In this document: positions 1 through 7,578 of the stretch, piece by piece
Layout: each line of letters opens with the position of its first letter
Numbering within the stretch: the stretch's first letter is position 1
Virus record (IMG/VR): IMGVR_UViG_3300042355_000388
Location: 1 to 37,763 of that record
DNA: 37,763 bases
Direction: 5' to 3' (one strand)
DNA from: a virus
Notes under the pieces: generated by a model
Told to the model about the DNA's origin: nothing
What the model saw: the letters and a program-made list of their open reading frames with translations, nothing else
Database searches by the model: none
Position numbers and translations under genes: made by a program

Positions 1-72
1 CGCAATGGCGGCGGGCCGCTTCCTGACGGCGTCGTGGCGCTGCTCAATCCCTATCGCGAGGTCATCGTATGA
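1..72 (+). CDS. Head-tail connector, 3' fragment repeated by the contig overlap
   Basis: The first 72 bases encode the last 23 residues and the TGA stop of the head-tail connector that is complete at 37115-37708. This is not a second gene but the same gene read again because the contig overlaps itself. The stop overlaps the start of the next gene (ATGA at 69-72). Confidence 0.93.
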   Translation, partial: RNGGGPLPDGVVALLNPYREVIV

Positions 73-127
73 GCGGCACGTTCAGCCTGGGCGATTTCTC
101 CATCGGCGCAGCCGCGACGCAAGTCGG
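1..127. repeat. Terminal direct repeat, left copy (circular contig overlap)
   Basis: These 127 bases are identical to 37637-37763. The repeat starts inside the 3' end of the head-tail connector gene and ends inside the next gene, and it has no border structure such as inverted repeats or a gene-free stretch. The exact length of 127, a usual maximum k-mer in short-read assemblers, points to an assembly overlap of a circular or circularly permuted genome rather than a true terminal redundancy. Confidence 0.95.
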
Positions 128-467
128 CGATGTTGTCGATGATCTCAGCGGCGCGCTTGCCGTCACGCTCTCTGCGCGCCTGGCCTACGGCTCGGGCGGC
201 ACATCCTGCTACGCGGTGGTCGAGACCTCGCTCGATCAGGGCGTGACCTGGGTGCAGATCGCGCGCTTTGATTTCACGACCTCGGGGCTTCAGAAGGTGA
301 TGACCGTTTCCGGCCTCACGCCGCGCATCGCCGCAGCGACCGCCGGAAGTCTCGCCGCCGACACGGCGCTCGACGGCACGCTGGGCGACCGGCTGCGCGC
401 GACGGTGGTCTCGACTGGCACCTACTCCGGATCGACGGTTGTCTCGGTCCGCGCCAACGTCCGATGA
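69..467 (+). CDS. Putative virion structural protein of the head/neck region
   Basis: A 132-residue protein of unknown function. It is rich in Ser, Thr, Gly, Val and Ala with regularly alternating hydrophobic residues, which suggests an all-beta fold. It has no signal peptide, membrane segment or cysteine pattern. It lies between the gp6-like connector and the probable head-closure gene and is coupled to both by ATGA overlaps (69-72 and 464-467). Its position and composition suggest a small head-decoration, neck or connector-associated protein, which is inference from context. I do not recognise a named family. Its first 55 bases, from the overlapping start codon on, are repeated at the end of the window. 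Confidence 0.8.
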   Translation: MSGTFSLGDFSIGAAATQVGDVVDDLSGALAVTLSARLAYGSGGTSCYAVVETSLDQGVTWVQIARFDFTTSGLQKVMTVSGLTPRIAAATAGSLAADTALDGTLGDRLRATVVSTGTYSGSTVVSVRANVR

Positions 468-796
468 ACACACGCGGCGCGATTGACCGGCTCGGCCAGG
501 TCGCGCAGCTGCGGCGGCTGACCGGCGTCGGCGCGAACCAGGTCTGGCACGAAGTCACGCTGCGCGTTTTCGCGCGCCAGTTCCGCGCGCAAGAGATCGT
601 GCCGGGGTCAGCGCTCCAGCAGGGCGACCGGCAAATCATCGCGCACCACGCCGAGATCGACGCCGCGCAATGGCCGGCACCGCCGCGCCGCGATGACAAG
701 CTGCTCCTGGAGGGGCGCTTGCTCAACGTGCAGTCGGTCGAGACCGTGCGCGTGGGCGAGGCGGTCGAGCGTTACAACATGGTTTGCCGGGGATGA
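464..796 (+). CDS. Probable head-closure / head-tail adaptor protein
   Basis: A 110-residue protein in the place where HK97-type siphoviruses encode the head-closure (stopper) protein that seals the connector after packaging. The body carries short beta-like strands and a C-terminal segment (about 80-110) with 'LLLEGRLLNVQSVE' followed by a strand, as in the SPP1 gp16 / phage head-tail joining family, where this end of the barrel contacts the connector. The start ATG overlaps the previous stop by four bases and its stop overlaps the next start in the same way (793-796). The assignment rests on length, order and a faint sequence resemblance. Confidence 0.65.
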   Translation: MNTRGAIDRLGQVAQLRRLTGVGANQVWHEVTLRVFARQFRAQEIVPGSALQQGDRQIIAHHAEIDAAQWPAPPRRDDKLLLEGRLLNVQSVETVRVGEAVERYNMVCRG

Positions 797-1455
797 GAGC
801 GTACCGCTCGCCGCGCATCTTCGCGCGCGAGATCACGGTGGCGTCGAAGAACCTGTTCCCGGCTCAGGTCGAGGCGCTTCTCGAGGACGCTGCGCGCCGC
901 GAGAAGGCGCGCGTGCTGGCCGAGCAGACGCAACGCGCGGGCATCGCGCCGACAACCGAGACCATAGTGGACGGACGGCGCGGCGCGCCTATCGACGCGG
1001 CGACGGACAAGTCCACCATCATCATCGAATACGAATACCTCCGCGAGATCGCCGCGTGGCTCCTCGACACGCTGGAGCGCGGCGCGGTGCGCGGTCCGAC
1101 AGGCGTATACGCGCGATCATTCATCCTGCTGGTCGATGGTGCCGAAGCTCAGGTCTCGGCGATCACTCACGACACGCAGTCCTTCGTCGTCGCGAACACG
1201 AAGCCCTACGCGCGGCGGCTGGAGGTCGGCAAGACCAAATCCGGCTCGCCGTTCATCGTGGACGACAGCCGCTATCGGTATGTGGATAGCGTCGCCAAGA
1301 CCGCCAAAGCGCGCTTCGGTAACGTGGCGCTGGTCCGGCATACCTTCGTCACCCTGTCGGGTGCATATCGTCTACGACGCGCGCAAGGCAAGCGCCGCGA
1401 CCGTCAGGCCGGATCGGAGATCTCCTATCCCGGCGTCCGTGTTTCCAAGCTCTAG
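793..1455 (+). CDS. Putative neck / tail-completion protein (HK97 gp10-like)
   Basis: A 220-residue protein. I place the start at the ATG at 793, which overlaps the previous stop as ATGA, although a TTG at 784 is in frame. The N-terminal third is helical and charged (about 15-45). The middle contains 'YARRLEVGKTKSG' (about 135-150), a segment reminiscent of the 'YPRYLEFGT' turn of HK97-gp10-type neck and minor structural proteins. It lies after the adaptor and before the appendage-like genes, so a role in joining head and tail is likely. The family link is tentative and the protein is longer than typical gp10 (about 120-150 residues). Confidence 0.6.
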   Translation: MRAYRSPRIFAREITVASKNLFPAQVEALLEDAARREKARVLAEQTQRAGIAPTTETIVDGRRGAPIDAATDKSTIIIEYEYLREIAAWLLDTLERGAVRGPTGVYARSFILLVDGAEAQVSAITHDTQSFVVANTKPYARRLEVGKTKSGSPFIVDDSRYRYVDSVAKTAKARFGNVALVRHTFVTLSGAYRLRRAQGKRRDRQAGSEISYPGVRVSKL

Positions 1456-1466
1456 GAGCCTCTCAG

Positions 1467-1898
1467 ATGGCAGTCACGATCAGCCTGTACAACCACACGG
1501 CCAAGCTCTTCGCCGAGGGCTCCAACATCCCCGGCGACACCTACAAGGTCAAGCTGTTCACCGCCGCGACGTTCAGCGCGACGCACACGACGCTCGCGGG
1601 TGTCGGCGGCACCGAGGCCACGACGGGAACCGGGTACAACGCTGGCGGTCCTTCGCTCGCGAATGTCGCGGTAACGACCGTTACGACGAACGACGCGCGC
1701 TTCGACGCCGACGACGTGACGCTGACGGCGAGCGGCGGCTCGATCACGGCGAGCTACGGCGTGATCTACAACGACACCGACGCGAACGATCCGCCGCTCG
1801 CCTTCATCGATTTTGACGGGTCGCAGAGCGCTGGCGCTGGAACTGATTTCAAGATCATCTGGGACGCCAACGGCATCTTCAGCTTCACGGTGGCCTGA
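1467..1898 (+). CDS. Conserved phage structural protein, probable fibre/appendage component
   Basis: A 143-residue protein starting 'MAVTISLYNHTAKLFAEG'. This opening and the segments 'DTYKVKLFTAATF' and 'ASYGVIYNDTDANDPPLAFIDF' belong to a conserved protein that recurs in the structural regions of many siphoviruses, where its function is not defined. It is beta-rich, Thr/Ala/Gly rich and has no membrane segment. An AGGAG sequence lies eight bases before the ATG. It opens a run of six or seven fibre-like genes placed between neck and tail-terminator genes. A head- or collar-attached appendage is an inference from that position. Confidence 0.75.
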   Translation: MAVTISLYNHTAKLFAEGSNIPGDTYKVKLFTAATFSATHTTLAGVGGTEATTGTGYNAGGPSLANVAVTTVTTNDARFDADDVTLTASGGSITASYGVIYNDTDANDPPLAFIDFDGSQSAGAGTDFKIIWDANGIFSFTVA

Positions 1899-1900
1899 TA

Positions 1901-2338
1901 ATGGCCGACAATGTCGCCATCACCCCAGGCTCGGGCGCGATAGCCGCCGCCGACGACATCGGCGGCGTGCTATACCAGCGCGTCAAGGTCTCGCACGGCG
2001 CAGACGGCAGCGCGACGGATACGAGCGTTTCCGATCCGCTTCCCATCGCGGCCTACGGCGAGCTCGTCGAGGCGATCGAGGCGATGCGGATGGCGGTACA
2101 GGCGTTGACCCGCACCATAGGCCTTGTGACGGTCGATCCGGCAACGGGGCGTCTGCGCGCCGAAGTGGTCCAGGCGACGGCAGCGAACCTTTTGGCTACC
2201 GTCAGCCTCGCGGCGTCGCAGACGCTGGGGACGCTGAGTAACCAGACGCAGATGGGCGGCTTCAACGCGCAGGATCAAATACCGGCGCTGATGCGGCTTT
2301 CGGCCGACAATCTCCGACGCAACATTTCGGTGTCCTGA
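1901..2338 (+). CDS. Conserved phage structural protein with central coiled coil
   Basis: A 145-residue protein. The N-terminal part (1-50) carries 'VAITPGSGAIAAADDIGG' and 'YQRVKVSHGADG', a motif pair often found at the start of phage virion proteins of unknown role. Residues 55-78 look like a short amphipathic helix or coiled coil. The C-terminal part is Ala/Ser/Gln rich and beta-like. It begins two bases after the previous stop and is followed by the 479-residue propeller-like protein, so these are probably assembly partners. The function is unknown. Confidence 0.75.
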   Translation: MADNVAITPGSGAIAAADDIGGVLYQRVKVSHGADGSATDTSVSDPLPIAAYGELVEAIEAMRMAVQALTRTIGLVTVDPATGRLRAEVVQATAANLLATVSLAASQTLGTLSNQTQMGGFNAQDQIPALMRLSADNLRRNISVS

Positions 2339-2339
2339 C

Positions 2340-3779
2340 ATGACGACCACGAACGGCAATCGCAAAATCCTCGACCTCAAGCGATGGGAGATGCTGACTG
2401 CTGCGCCTCAGAACACGGCGGCGGCTCACTTCATCGTCTCGTCGCGGCATTACCGGCAGCAGCAGATGCTGGTGTCGACCAACACCGTCGCGCATCTCTA
2501 CAATCCGAGCGAGGACGGATGGGTGCAGATTCCGTCGCCCGCTCTCGCGGGCACGTTCGGCGCGGGCGCATGCGGTGTCGGTGGCAGCTTCTCGACCGGC
2601 GCGACCGCTGGCGCATCGTCGCTGACGGCGACAGCGGGTAGCACGACAACGATCACGACCAACCAGACGCTCGCGCGTGATCTGCGCGGGTACTCGGTCT
2701 ATTTCGTCGGCGGCACGAACGTCGGGAAACTGAAAACGATCGCCAGCAACACGATCGGCGCGAACGCTGTCATTACGTTTGAGGGCGCTGCCGAGGCGAC
2801 CGCTTTCGACAACACCTCGCAGTATCGACTGATGACGCCGGTCTTCTTCGTTCTGGGCGCGGGCACGCTCGCGAGCGGCTCGTTCAAGCGATACGACTAC
2901 GCGACAAACACCTGGGTGACGTTGGTCAACACCGGCCTCCCGGCGTCATGGGGCACGGACGGTCGGCTCGTTTCCACGCCAGCGTGGCTTGATCTCGGAT
3001 TCAAAAGCTTCGCCACCGGCACGGCGACGGCTGGCGCATCCACGACGCTGACGAACTCGGCCAAGTCGTGGACAACGAACCAATGGACGAATTACCAGAT
3101 TCGCATCACCGCCGGCACAGGCGCGGGACAGATCCGCACGGTTGCGTCGAACACCGGAACGGTCATCACCGTTTCAAGTGCCTGGACGACGACGCCGGAT
3201 GCTACCTCGCAGTACAGCCTTGAGGGCAACGACGATTTCATCTACGCGCTCGGGAATGGCGCGATAGCGATGTACCGCTACTCGATAAGCGCCAACACCT
3301 GGTCCACGCTCTCTCCCAGCGTGGCGCGTGGCGGCGCACCGAACATCGCGATGTCCGGGCACTGGATTCACAGCGTGTCGGCATCGGACTGGAGCAACGA
3401 GAACGCGATCCTCAACGGTCGCTACATCTACTCGTTCCGTGGCAACGCGGGCGTGCTGCTCGACCGCTACGACATTGCGGCGAATAGCTGGGCGGCGCTG
3501 ACGTATTCGCCAGCCGTCGAGACGTTCACGACGGGAACGAAGTGGATCTACTCGAAAGACGCGATCTACGCCCAGAAAGACGCGACGGGTCGCTGGTTCC
3601 GTTATGGCATCGCACAGGCGAACATGGACGGCTGGACGACGATGCTCTATCCGAACGGCGCGGCGGTGCTTGGTGATACCGCATTCGATGTGACCTACCG
3701 CGATGGCGCGACCGAGATCGACTACATGCACATCGTGCTGAACACGTCTGCGGTCCACATGCGGCAGATGGTGATCTGA
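2340..3779 (+). CDS. Large structural protein with kelch/propeller-like and repeated beta domains
   Basis: A 479-residue protein. Two similar beta-rich inserts occur near 90-165 and 220-300. Each reads roughly 'GTATAGASTTLTNSAKSW' then 'GAGQIRTVASN' then a short 'TSQY' strand, so the protein contains an internal duplication. Around them are blades such as 'FKRYDYATNTWVTL', 'AMYRYSISANTWSTL' and 'LDRYDIAANSWAAL', the Y-D/S-x-x-x-N-x-W spacing seen in kelch-type propellers. Such proteins occur as virion surface proteins in diverse phages. No enzymatic motif is visible. It is probably an exposed appendage or receptor-facing protein; its position before the tail genes hints at the head or neck. 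Confidence 0.75.
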   Translation: MTTTNGNRKILDLKRWEMLTAAPQNTAAAHFIVSSRHYRQQQMLVSTNTVAHLYNPSEDGWVQIPSPALAGTFGAGACGVGGSFSTGATAGASSLTATAGSTTTITTNQTLARDLRGYSVYFVGGTNVGKLKTIASNTIGANAVITFEGAAEATAFDNTSQYRLMTPVFFVLGAGTLASGSFKRYDYATNTWVTLVNTGLPASWGTDGRLVSTPAWLDLGFKSFATGTATAGASTTLTNSAKSWTTNQWTNYQIRITAGTGAGQIRTVASNTGTVITVSSAWTTTPDATSQYSLEGNDDFIYALGNGAIAMYRYSISANTWSTLSPSVARGGAPNIAMSGHWIHSVSASDWSNENAILNGRYIYSFRGNAGVLLDRYDIAANSWAALTYSPAVETFTTGTKWIYSKDAIYAQKDATGRWFRYGIAQANMDGWTTMLYPNGAAVLGDTAFDVTYRDGATEIDYMHIVLNTSAVHMRQMVI

Positions 3780-3940
3780 TGACCATCTCAGACCTGATCA
3801 CGCTCGCGCTCGCACGGCTGGCAAACCTGACGGCGCAACGCACATCGGCGGTAACGCTTGGGGATGCCGTCCGCATCGCCCAACTGGACACCGAGATCGC
3901 AGAGACCGAGGCCACGCTGGCGGCGCTGCGGGGGATCTGA
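3779..3940 (+). CDS. Small coiled-coil protein (53 aa), unknown function
   Basis: The start ATG shares one base with the previous stop (TGATG at 3777-3781) and translation runs to the TGA at 3938-3940. The product begins MTISDLITLALARLANLT and ends in a heptad-like helix (about 28-51) with Leu, Ile and Ala at the hydrophobic positions. The next start follows one base after its stop. The tight fit between neighbours and the high G+C third positions support a real gene. Small coiled-coil proteins next to fibre genes may act as chaperones or adaptors, which is inference only. Confidence 0.7.
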   Translation: MTISDLITLALARLANLTAQRTSAVTLGDAVRIAQLDTEIAETEATLAALRGI

Positions 3941-3941
3941 G

Positions 3942-4382
3942 ATGGAAACGCTCGCGGAACGCCTCGCCCGTCCAGATGTGGCCTCACTGCCCGACTGGGC
4001 GGCAGCGGCGGCGCTGAACCAGCCCGACGCGACGCTCCCTGCGGTGGTCGAGTGGAAACAGACGCAGATCGGTATCGGCTCAATCCTCGATGCGCTTGGG
4101 CCAGAAGCCGGGGCGGCGCTGCTGGACGTGCTGACGACGCTGGCGATCTCGCAGCCGGTCATCCGGTGGGGTCTGCGGCTGATCGAAGACGGGCGCTTTG
4201 ACTTGTCCCGCCCCTCTGCGCGCGACCAACTCGCGCGGCTCGTCGTGGTGGGTGTGGTGCAACAGGACGAGGCGGATGCCCTTCTGGCGCTGTCTCGCGT
4301 CGAGCGGCGTCCATCGTGGGCCGAGGCGCACGGCGTCGCTGTTGATGCGCGGGCGGTCGGCCTGGCGCGCGGAGGTCGGTGA
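3942..4382 (+). CDS. Hypothetical helical protein in the appendage block
   Basis: A 146-residue mainly helical protein starting METLAERLARPDV. I chose the ATG at 3942, one base after the small upstream gene ends, rather than an in-frame ATG at 3858, which would extend deep into that gene. Hydrophobic stretches near 45-75 are amphipathic rather than membrane-like. The stop shares one base with the next start. Similar helical proteins (whose common pattern includes 'LARPDVAALPDW') sit among structural genes of related phages; I do not know their role. Confidence 0.72.
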   Translation: METLAERLARPDVASLPDWAAAAALNQPDATLPAVVEWKQTQIGIGSILDALGPEAGAALLDVLTTLAISQPVIRWGLRLIEDGRFDLSRPSARDQLARLVVVGVVQQDEADALLALSRVERRPSWAEAHGVAVDARAVGLARGGR

Positions 4383-4792
4383 TGGCAGTCGCAAAATGGT
4401 CTACGCCATCGACGCGGTCGAGCAACATCCTCTCGACGGTCGCGAACTCGCTGGCGAACGGATCGGAAAGCTCCACCGTCACCTATGACAACAGCAGCAA
4501 CAAAGACCTGTACGCGCTGCTGACGCTCAAGCTCGGCTCGATCACGCCATCGACCGGCGGCTCGGTCTCAATCCGCATGACGATCAACGACGGCACCGAC
4601 ACAAGCGACAAGGTCGGCGGCGATGTCTACGTCCTGCCGCTGACGAGCGGCGCGTCTGCCAAGGTCAATGTCGTGCAGGTCAGGCTGCCGCCGTTCTCGC
4701 TTCGCTTGTCGGTGGTCAACAACGCGGGCGTGACGCTGGCGTCGAGCAGCAATGAACTCTACGTCCGCCCCTGGAACGAAGAAGTGGTCTAA
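4382..4792 (+). CDS. Conserved beta-rich structural protein
   Basis: A 136-residue protein starting MAVAKWSTPSTRSSNILST. Its segments 'VTYDNSSNKDLYALLTLKLGSITP', 'GGSVSIRMTINDGTD' and 'FSLRLSVVNNAGVTLASSSNELYVRPWNEE' give strand after strand, as in jelly-roll or immunoglobulin-like virion proteins. I recognise it as a type that recurs in the structural region of many phages without a named function. It shares a single base with the genes on both sides and precedes the LamG-like protein. A support for, or part of, a surface appendage is the best guess. Confidence 0.75.
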   Translation: MAVAKWSTPSTRSSNILSTVANSLANGSESSTVTYDNSSNKDLYALLTLKLGSITPSTGGSVSIRMTINDGTDTSDKVGGDVYVLPLTSGASAKVNVVQVRLPPFSLRLSVVNNAGVTLASSSNELYVRPWNEEVV

Positions 4793-5586
4793 TGCCGCGC
4801 GGGCTCTCGGACTACGATAGCGCGCGGATACAGGGGCGGCTGTGGACGCCTGATGCGCTGCGGCCGGCCGCGTGGTGGGACACCAGCGATCTGTCCACAA
4901 TGGCATTTGATGCCGTCGGCTGCACAACGCTGCGCGACAAGTCGCATCAGACAATAGACCTTTCTGTTTGGGATCTCGGAACCGGAAAGCCGACTTTGGC
5001 AATCCACGGGGCGAGCGGCAAGAATTGCTTGCAGTTTACAAACCAGAGAATGAGGAACCAGACCAAATCAGTTACGTCTGGGACATACGCCGGAAATCTG
5101 AACGCTTTTTGGGTGTTTGCTGACAACGGCAACGACGGAATAATTTTCCACGAACGTGGTTCGTGGGGGATTTTGCCCGCCGACTTGACCGGCTCTGGTG
5201 GTGGATACGTAATCACCGATACAACGGGAGTATCCAGGTCTCAAATATCCCTTGCTTCATACCAAAAAATAACAGCAGCGGCGGGGTCCGTAAATTCTGT
5301 TTTGCATGTACCAAGTTCGGTCCCGAGACTATGGATAAACGGATCGGAGCAAACCGGAATAACCGTATCAGAGGCAAACATAACGGGATCAAATACTGTA
5401 AACATATGCAGCCAATCAAACGGCAACTTCCCTGCGTATGGCCAGCTGTGCGAAATATTTCTCACTACGACTGACTTCAATGATTACGACAGGTGGCGCG
5501 CTGAAGGCTATTTGGCCTGGAAGTGGAATTATCCCCTCGCCGCTGACCATCCCTTCGCCAATCGCCCGCCGCTGATCGGGGACTGA
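4792..5586 (+). CDS. LamG/concanavalin-like domain protein, putative receptor-binding appendage
   Basis: A 264-residue protein. The first 45 residues resemble the lead-in of phage LamG-type proteins ('LWTPDALRPAAWWDTSD') and the end has the typical 'RAEGYLAWKWNYPLAADHPF' closing segment. Between them is a beta-sandwich-like region with 'LWINGSEQTGITVS' and 'FLTTTDFNDYDRWR'. Such domains bind carbohydrates, and in phages they are found on fibres and decoration proteins. The middle (about 4960-5480) is much richer in A+T than its surroundings: three 60-base lines counted by hand gave 46% G+C. This suggests a domain recently acquired by recombination while the two conserved ends were kept. Confidence 0.8.
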   Translation: MPRGLSDYDSARIQGRLWTPDALRPAAWWDTSDLSTMAFDAVGCTTLRDKSHQTIDLSVWDLGTGKPTLAIHGASGKNCLQFTNQRMRNQTKSVTSGTYAGNLNAFWVFADNGNDGIIFHERGSWGILPADLTGSGGGYVITDTTGVSRSQISLASYQKITAAAGSVNSVLHVPSSVPRLWINGSEQTGITVSEANITGSNTVNICSQSNGNFPAYGQLCEIFLTTTDFNDYDRWRAEGYLAWKWNYPLAADHPFANRPPLIGD

Positions 5587-5587
5587 C

Positions 5588-7135
5588 ATGCTGCGGGTAA
5601 GGGTTCCCGGCTCTGGTCTGTTTTCTGAGCTCCCGACGCAAGTATCTGTTCCAGCCGCCACAATCAGCCTTGCGGCTAGCTCACCCACAATTGTGGCGGG
5701 CAAGAGCGTCATCGCTCCCGCTGTCGCCATCACGCTTTCAACGAACGCCCCGAGCATCTCGGCGGGTAAGAGCATCGCCGCCCCCGCCGCTACGATCTCC
5801 ATCGCCGCGACTGCTCCGGCAATTGGCGCGGGGAAATCGGTATTTATCCCCGCTGTAACGATCCAGGTCGCAGCGTCTGCGCCAGAAGTTCAAACTAGCA
5901 CCGGCATTCAGGGGCTGCTGTTCCTCTTCGCCAATCTCTACGGCACGGCGGCGGTCAACATCCTCGCGCCCGCAGCGACCATCACTATCGCTGCCAACGC
6001 GCCAACCATCCAGACCTCGACTGGCGCAACGGTTACCGTTCCCGCCGCGACGATCAGCCTCGCAGCCAATGCGCCGACGATCAGCGCGGGCAAGGCCATT
6101 TCCGTCCCCACCGCCGCCCTGCTCATGGGCGGCGAGGTTCCGGCGATCCGGACCGGCAAGAGCGTCGCCATCCCGGCCGCGACGATCAGCCTCGCGGGCA
6201 GCGCTCCGGCGATCAGCGCGGGCAAGCGTGTCGCGGTTCCGGCGGCGACCATCGCGCTGTCGGCAAGCGCTCCGGCCGTCTCTGTCGGCGACGCCATCAC
6301 CGTTCCCGCCGCCACGATCACGCTGGCGGCGATTTCCCCGTCCGTGGCGAGCGGAAAGAGCGTCGCCGCACCTTCTGCCACCATCACGCTCTCTGCCGCG
6401 CCACCGACCATCCAGGCGGCTTCCGGCATCAGCGTGGATGTTCCCGCCGCCAACATCCTCCTCGGCGGCGAAGCGCCGTCGATCTCGGCGGGCAAGAGCA
6501 TCGCCGTCCCGATCGCATCTGCCCAGGTTCTCGCGGCGCTTGCGCCGCAGCTGGCGGCGGGCAAGTCCATCGCGGTCCCTGCCGCCACCATCACGCTCAC
6601 CGCCGCGTCTCCGACGCTCGCAGCGGGCAAGGCCATCGAGGTCGCCGCTGCGGCCATCGCCATCGGCGGCATCCCGCCGCGCATCCAGCTTATCGCGCCT
6701 CCCGGCACGCTGCGGACGATCAGGGATGCCATCAGGACCGCCTGGGATGCCCGCTGGCCGCATGGAACGACCTACCGGGTACTCTGGCAGCAGAACGACA
6801 ACGAGAGCGTCCCAGAGCCCGGCGAGGCGCGCGCGTGGGTGCATGTCGTGGTGGACTTCGACGGCGAGGACATTCGCGCCTATGCCGGCGGTCGCGAGGC
6901 GTCGGATCGCGAGTGGCGCGGAACGGTCGAGATCCGCGTCATCGCTGAGACGGGCTACGGCGACGACGCCGCGCTCGACCTTCTCGATGACGCGGTCGGC
7001 GTCTACCGCTCGCGCCGCGAAGCGGGGCTGTCGTTCATCGAGGGCTCCACCGAGATCTTCGACAGCGCGACCGAGGACGGCGCGTGGTTCATCCGTGGCA
7101 CAATGATGCCCTGGACGTATGAGTACCGGGCATGA
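5588..7135 (+). CDS. Repeat protein fused to a second tail-terminator domain
   Basis: A 515-residue fusion. Residues 20-368 hold about fifteen tandem repeats of roughly 22 residues with the pattern V/I-x-VPAATIxLxASAPxISAGKS. The fourth is interrupted by an extra segment (about 100-120). Residues 375-515 are clearly homologous to the whole of the next protein (7132-7566): both share 'WDARWPHG-TYRV-W' and matching ends, and this shape fits phage tail-terminator (DUF4128-like) proteins. The gene therefore looks like a duplicated tail terminator that gained a beta-repeat arm. The repeats have no charge clusters or membrane segments and may form a fibre or beta-solenoid on the virion. The stop overlaps the next start (ATGA). 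Confidence 0.75.
   Translation: MLRVRVPGSGLFSELPTQVSVPAATISLAASSPTIVAGKSVIAPAVAITLSTNAPSISAGKSIAAPAATISIAATAPAIGAGKSVFIPAVTIQVAASAPEVQTSTGIQGLLFLFANLYGTAAVNILAPAATITIAANAPTIQTSTGATVTVPAATISLAANAPTISAGKAISVPTAALLMGGEVPAIRTGKSVAIPAATISLAGSAPAISAGKRVAVPAATIALSASAPAVSVGDAITVPAATITLAAISPSVASGKSVAAPSATITLSAAPPTIQAASGISVDVPAANILLGGEAPSISAGKSIAVPIASAQVLAALAPQLAAGKSIAVPAATITLTAASPTLAAGKAIEVAAAAIAIGGIPPRIQLIAPPGTLRTIRDAIRTAWDARWPHGTTYRVLWQQNDNESVPEPGEARAWVHVVVDFDGEDIRAYAGGREASDREWRGTVEIRVIAETGYGDDAALDLLDDAVGVYRSRREAGLSFIEGSTEIFDSATEDGAWFIRGTMMPWTYEYRA
5645..6691 (+). repeat. Array of about fifteen degenerate 66-bp coding repeats
   Basis: The array encodes repeats of about 22 residues, each built from a VPAATI-type strand, a short Leu/Ser/Ala strand, a SAP turn and a SAGKS-type end. 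Unit length varies from 21 to 25 residues apart from one longer unit. DNA identity between units is partial but includes recurring blocks such as ATCTCGGCGGGCAAGAGC and similar. The array could change length by slippage or recombination. Confidence 0.85.
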
Positions 7136-7566
7136 GCCTCAGGACAACCATCCGAACCGAGATCAAGGCTGTCTGGGACGCGCGCTGGCCGCACGGCGAG
7201 ACCTATCGCGTGATCTGGCACGAGAACGCACACCCCGATACGCCGACCCCGGGCGAGGTGCAGCACTGGCTGCACCTGCATGCCGAGTTCTCGCGTGAGG
7301 AGATGCGCGCGTTCGGCGGCGGCTCGCTCGCCAATGAGCGGCTCTGGTTCGGCGCGGTCGCGGTGCGCGTGTTCTCTGAGGTCGGCATCGGTGAAGACGT
7401 CACCCTCGATCTCCTCGATGCCGCCGTCGTGGCGCTCCGCGCGCGGCGCGCGGGCAATCTGACCTTCGTCGGACCTATCGTCGGCATCGCCGACACGACA
7501 CGCTCGAACGGCGCGTGGTATAGTCGCGGCGCGTCGATCCCGTTTCAATATCGCTTCCAGGGCTAA
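7132..7566 (+). CDS. Tail terminator protein
   Basis: A 144-residue protein that opens with a short helix and 'WDARWPHGETYRVIWHEN', followed by strands and the paired helix segment 'DVTLDLLDAAVVALRARR' (about 90-107). This layout (helix, four or so strands, helix) and the position just before the tube gene match the tail terminators of long-tailed phages, which cap the tail tube and join it to the head. It is paralogous to the last 141 residues of the preceding gene. The start overlaps the upstream stop by four bases. Confidence 0.7.
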   Translation: MSLRTTIRTEIKAVWDARWPHGETYRVIWHENAHPDTPTPGEVQHWLHLHAEFSREEMRAFGGGSLANERLWFGAVAVRVFSEVGIGEDVTLDLLDAAVVALRARRAGNLTFVGPIVGIADTTRSNGAWYSRGASIPFQYRFQG

Positions 7567-7578
7567 GGAGACCCGATC

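Noticed and set aside
5738-6844. Minus-strand frame of 368 codons across the repeat array
   Set aside because: It is produced by the periodic GC-rich repeat DNA; Arg/Asp/Gly-rich nonsense with no start signal.
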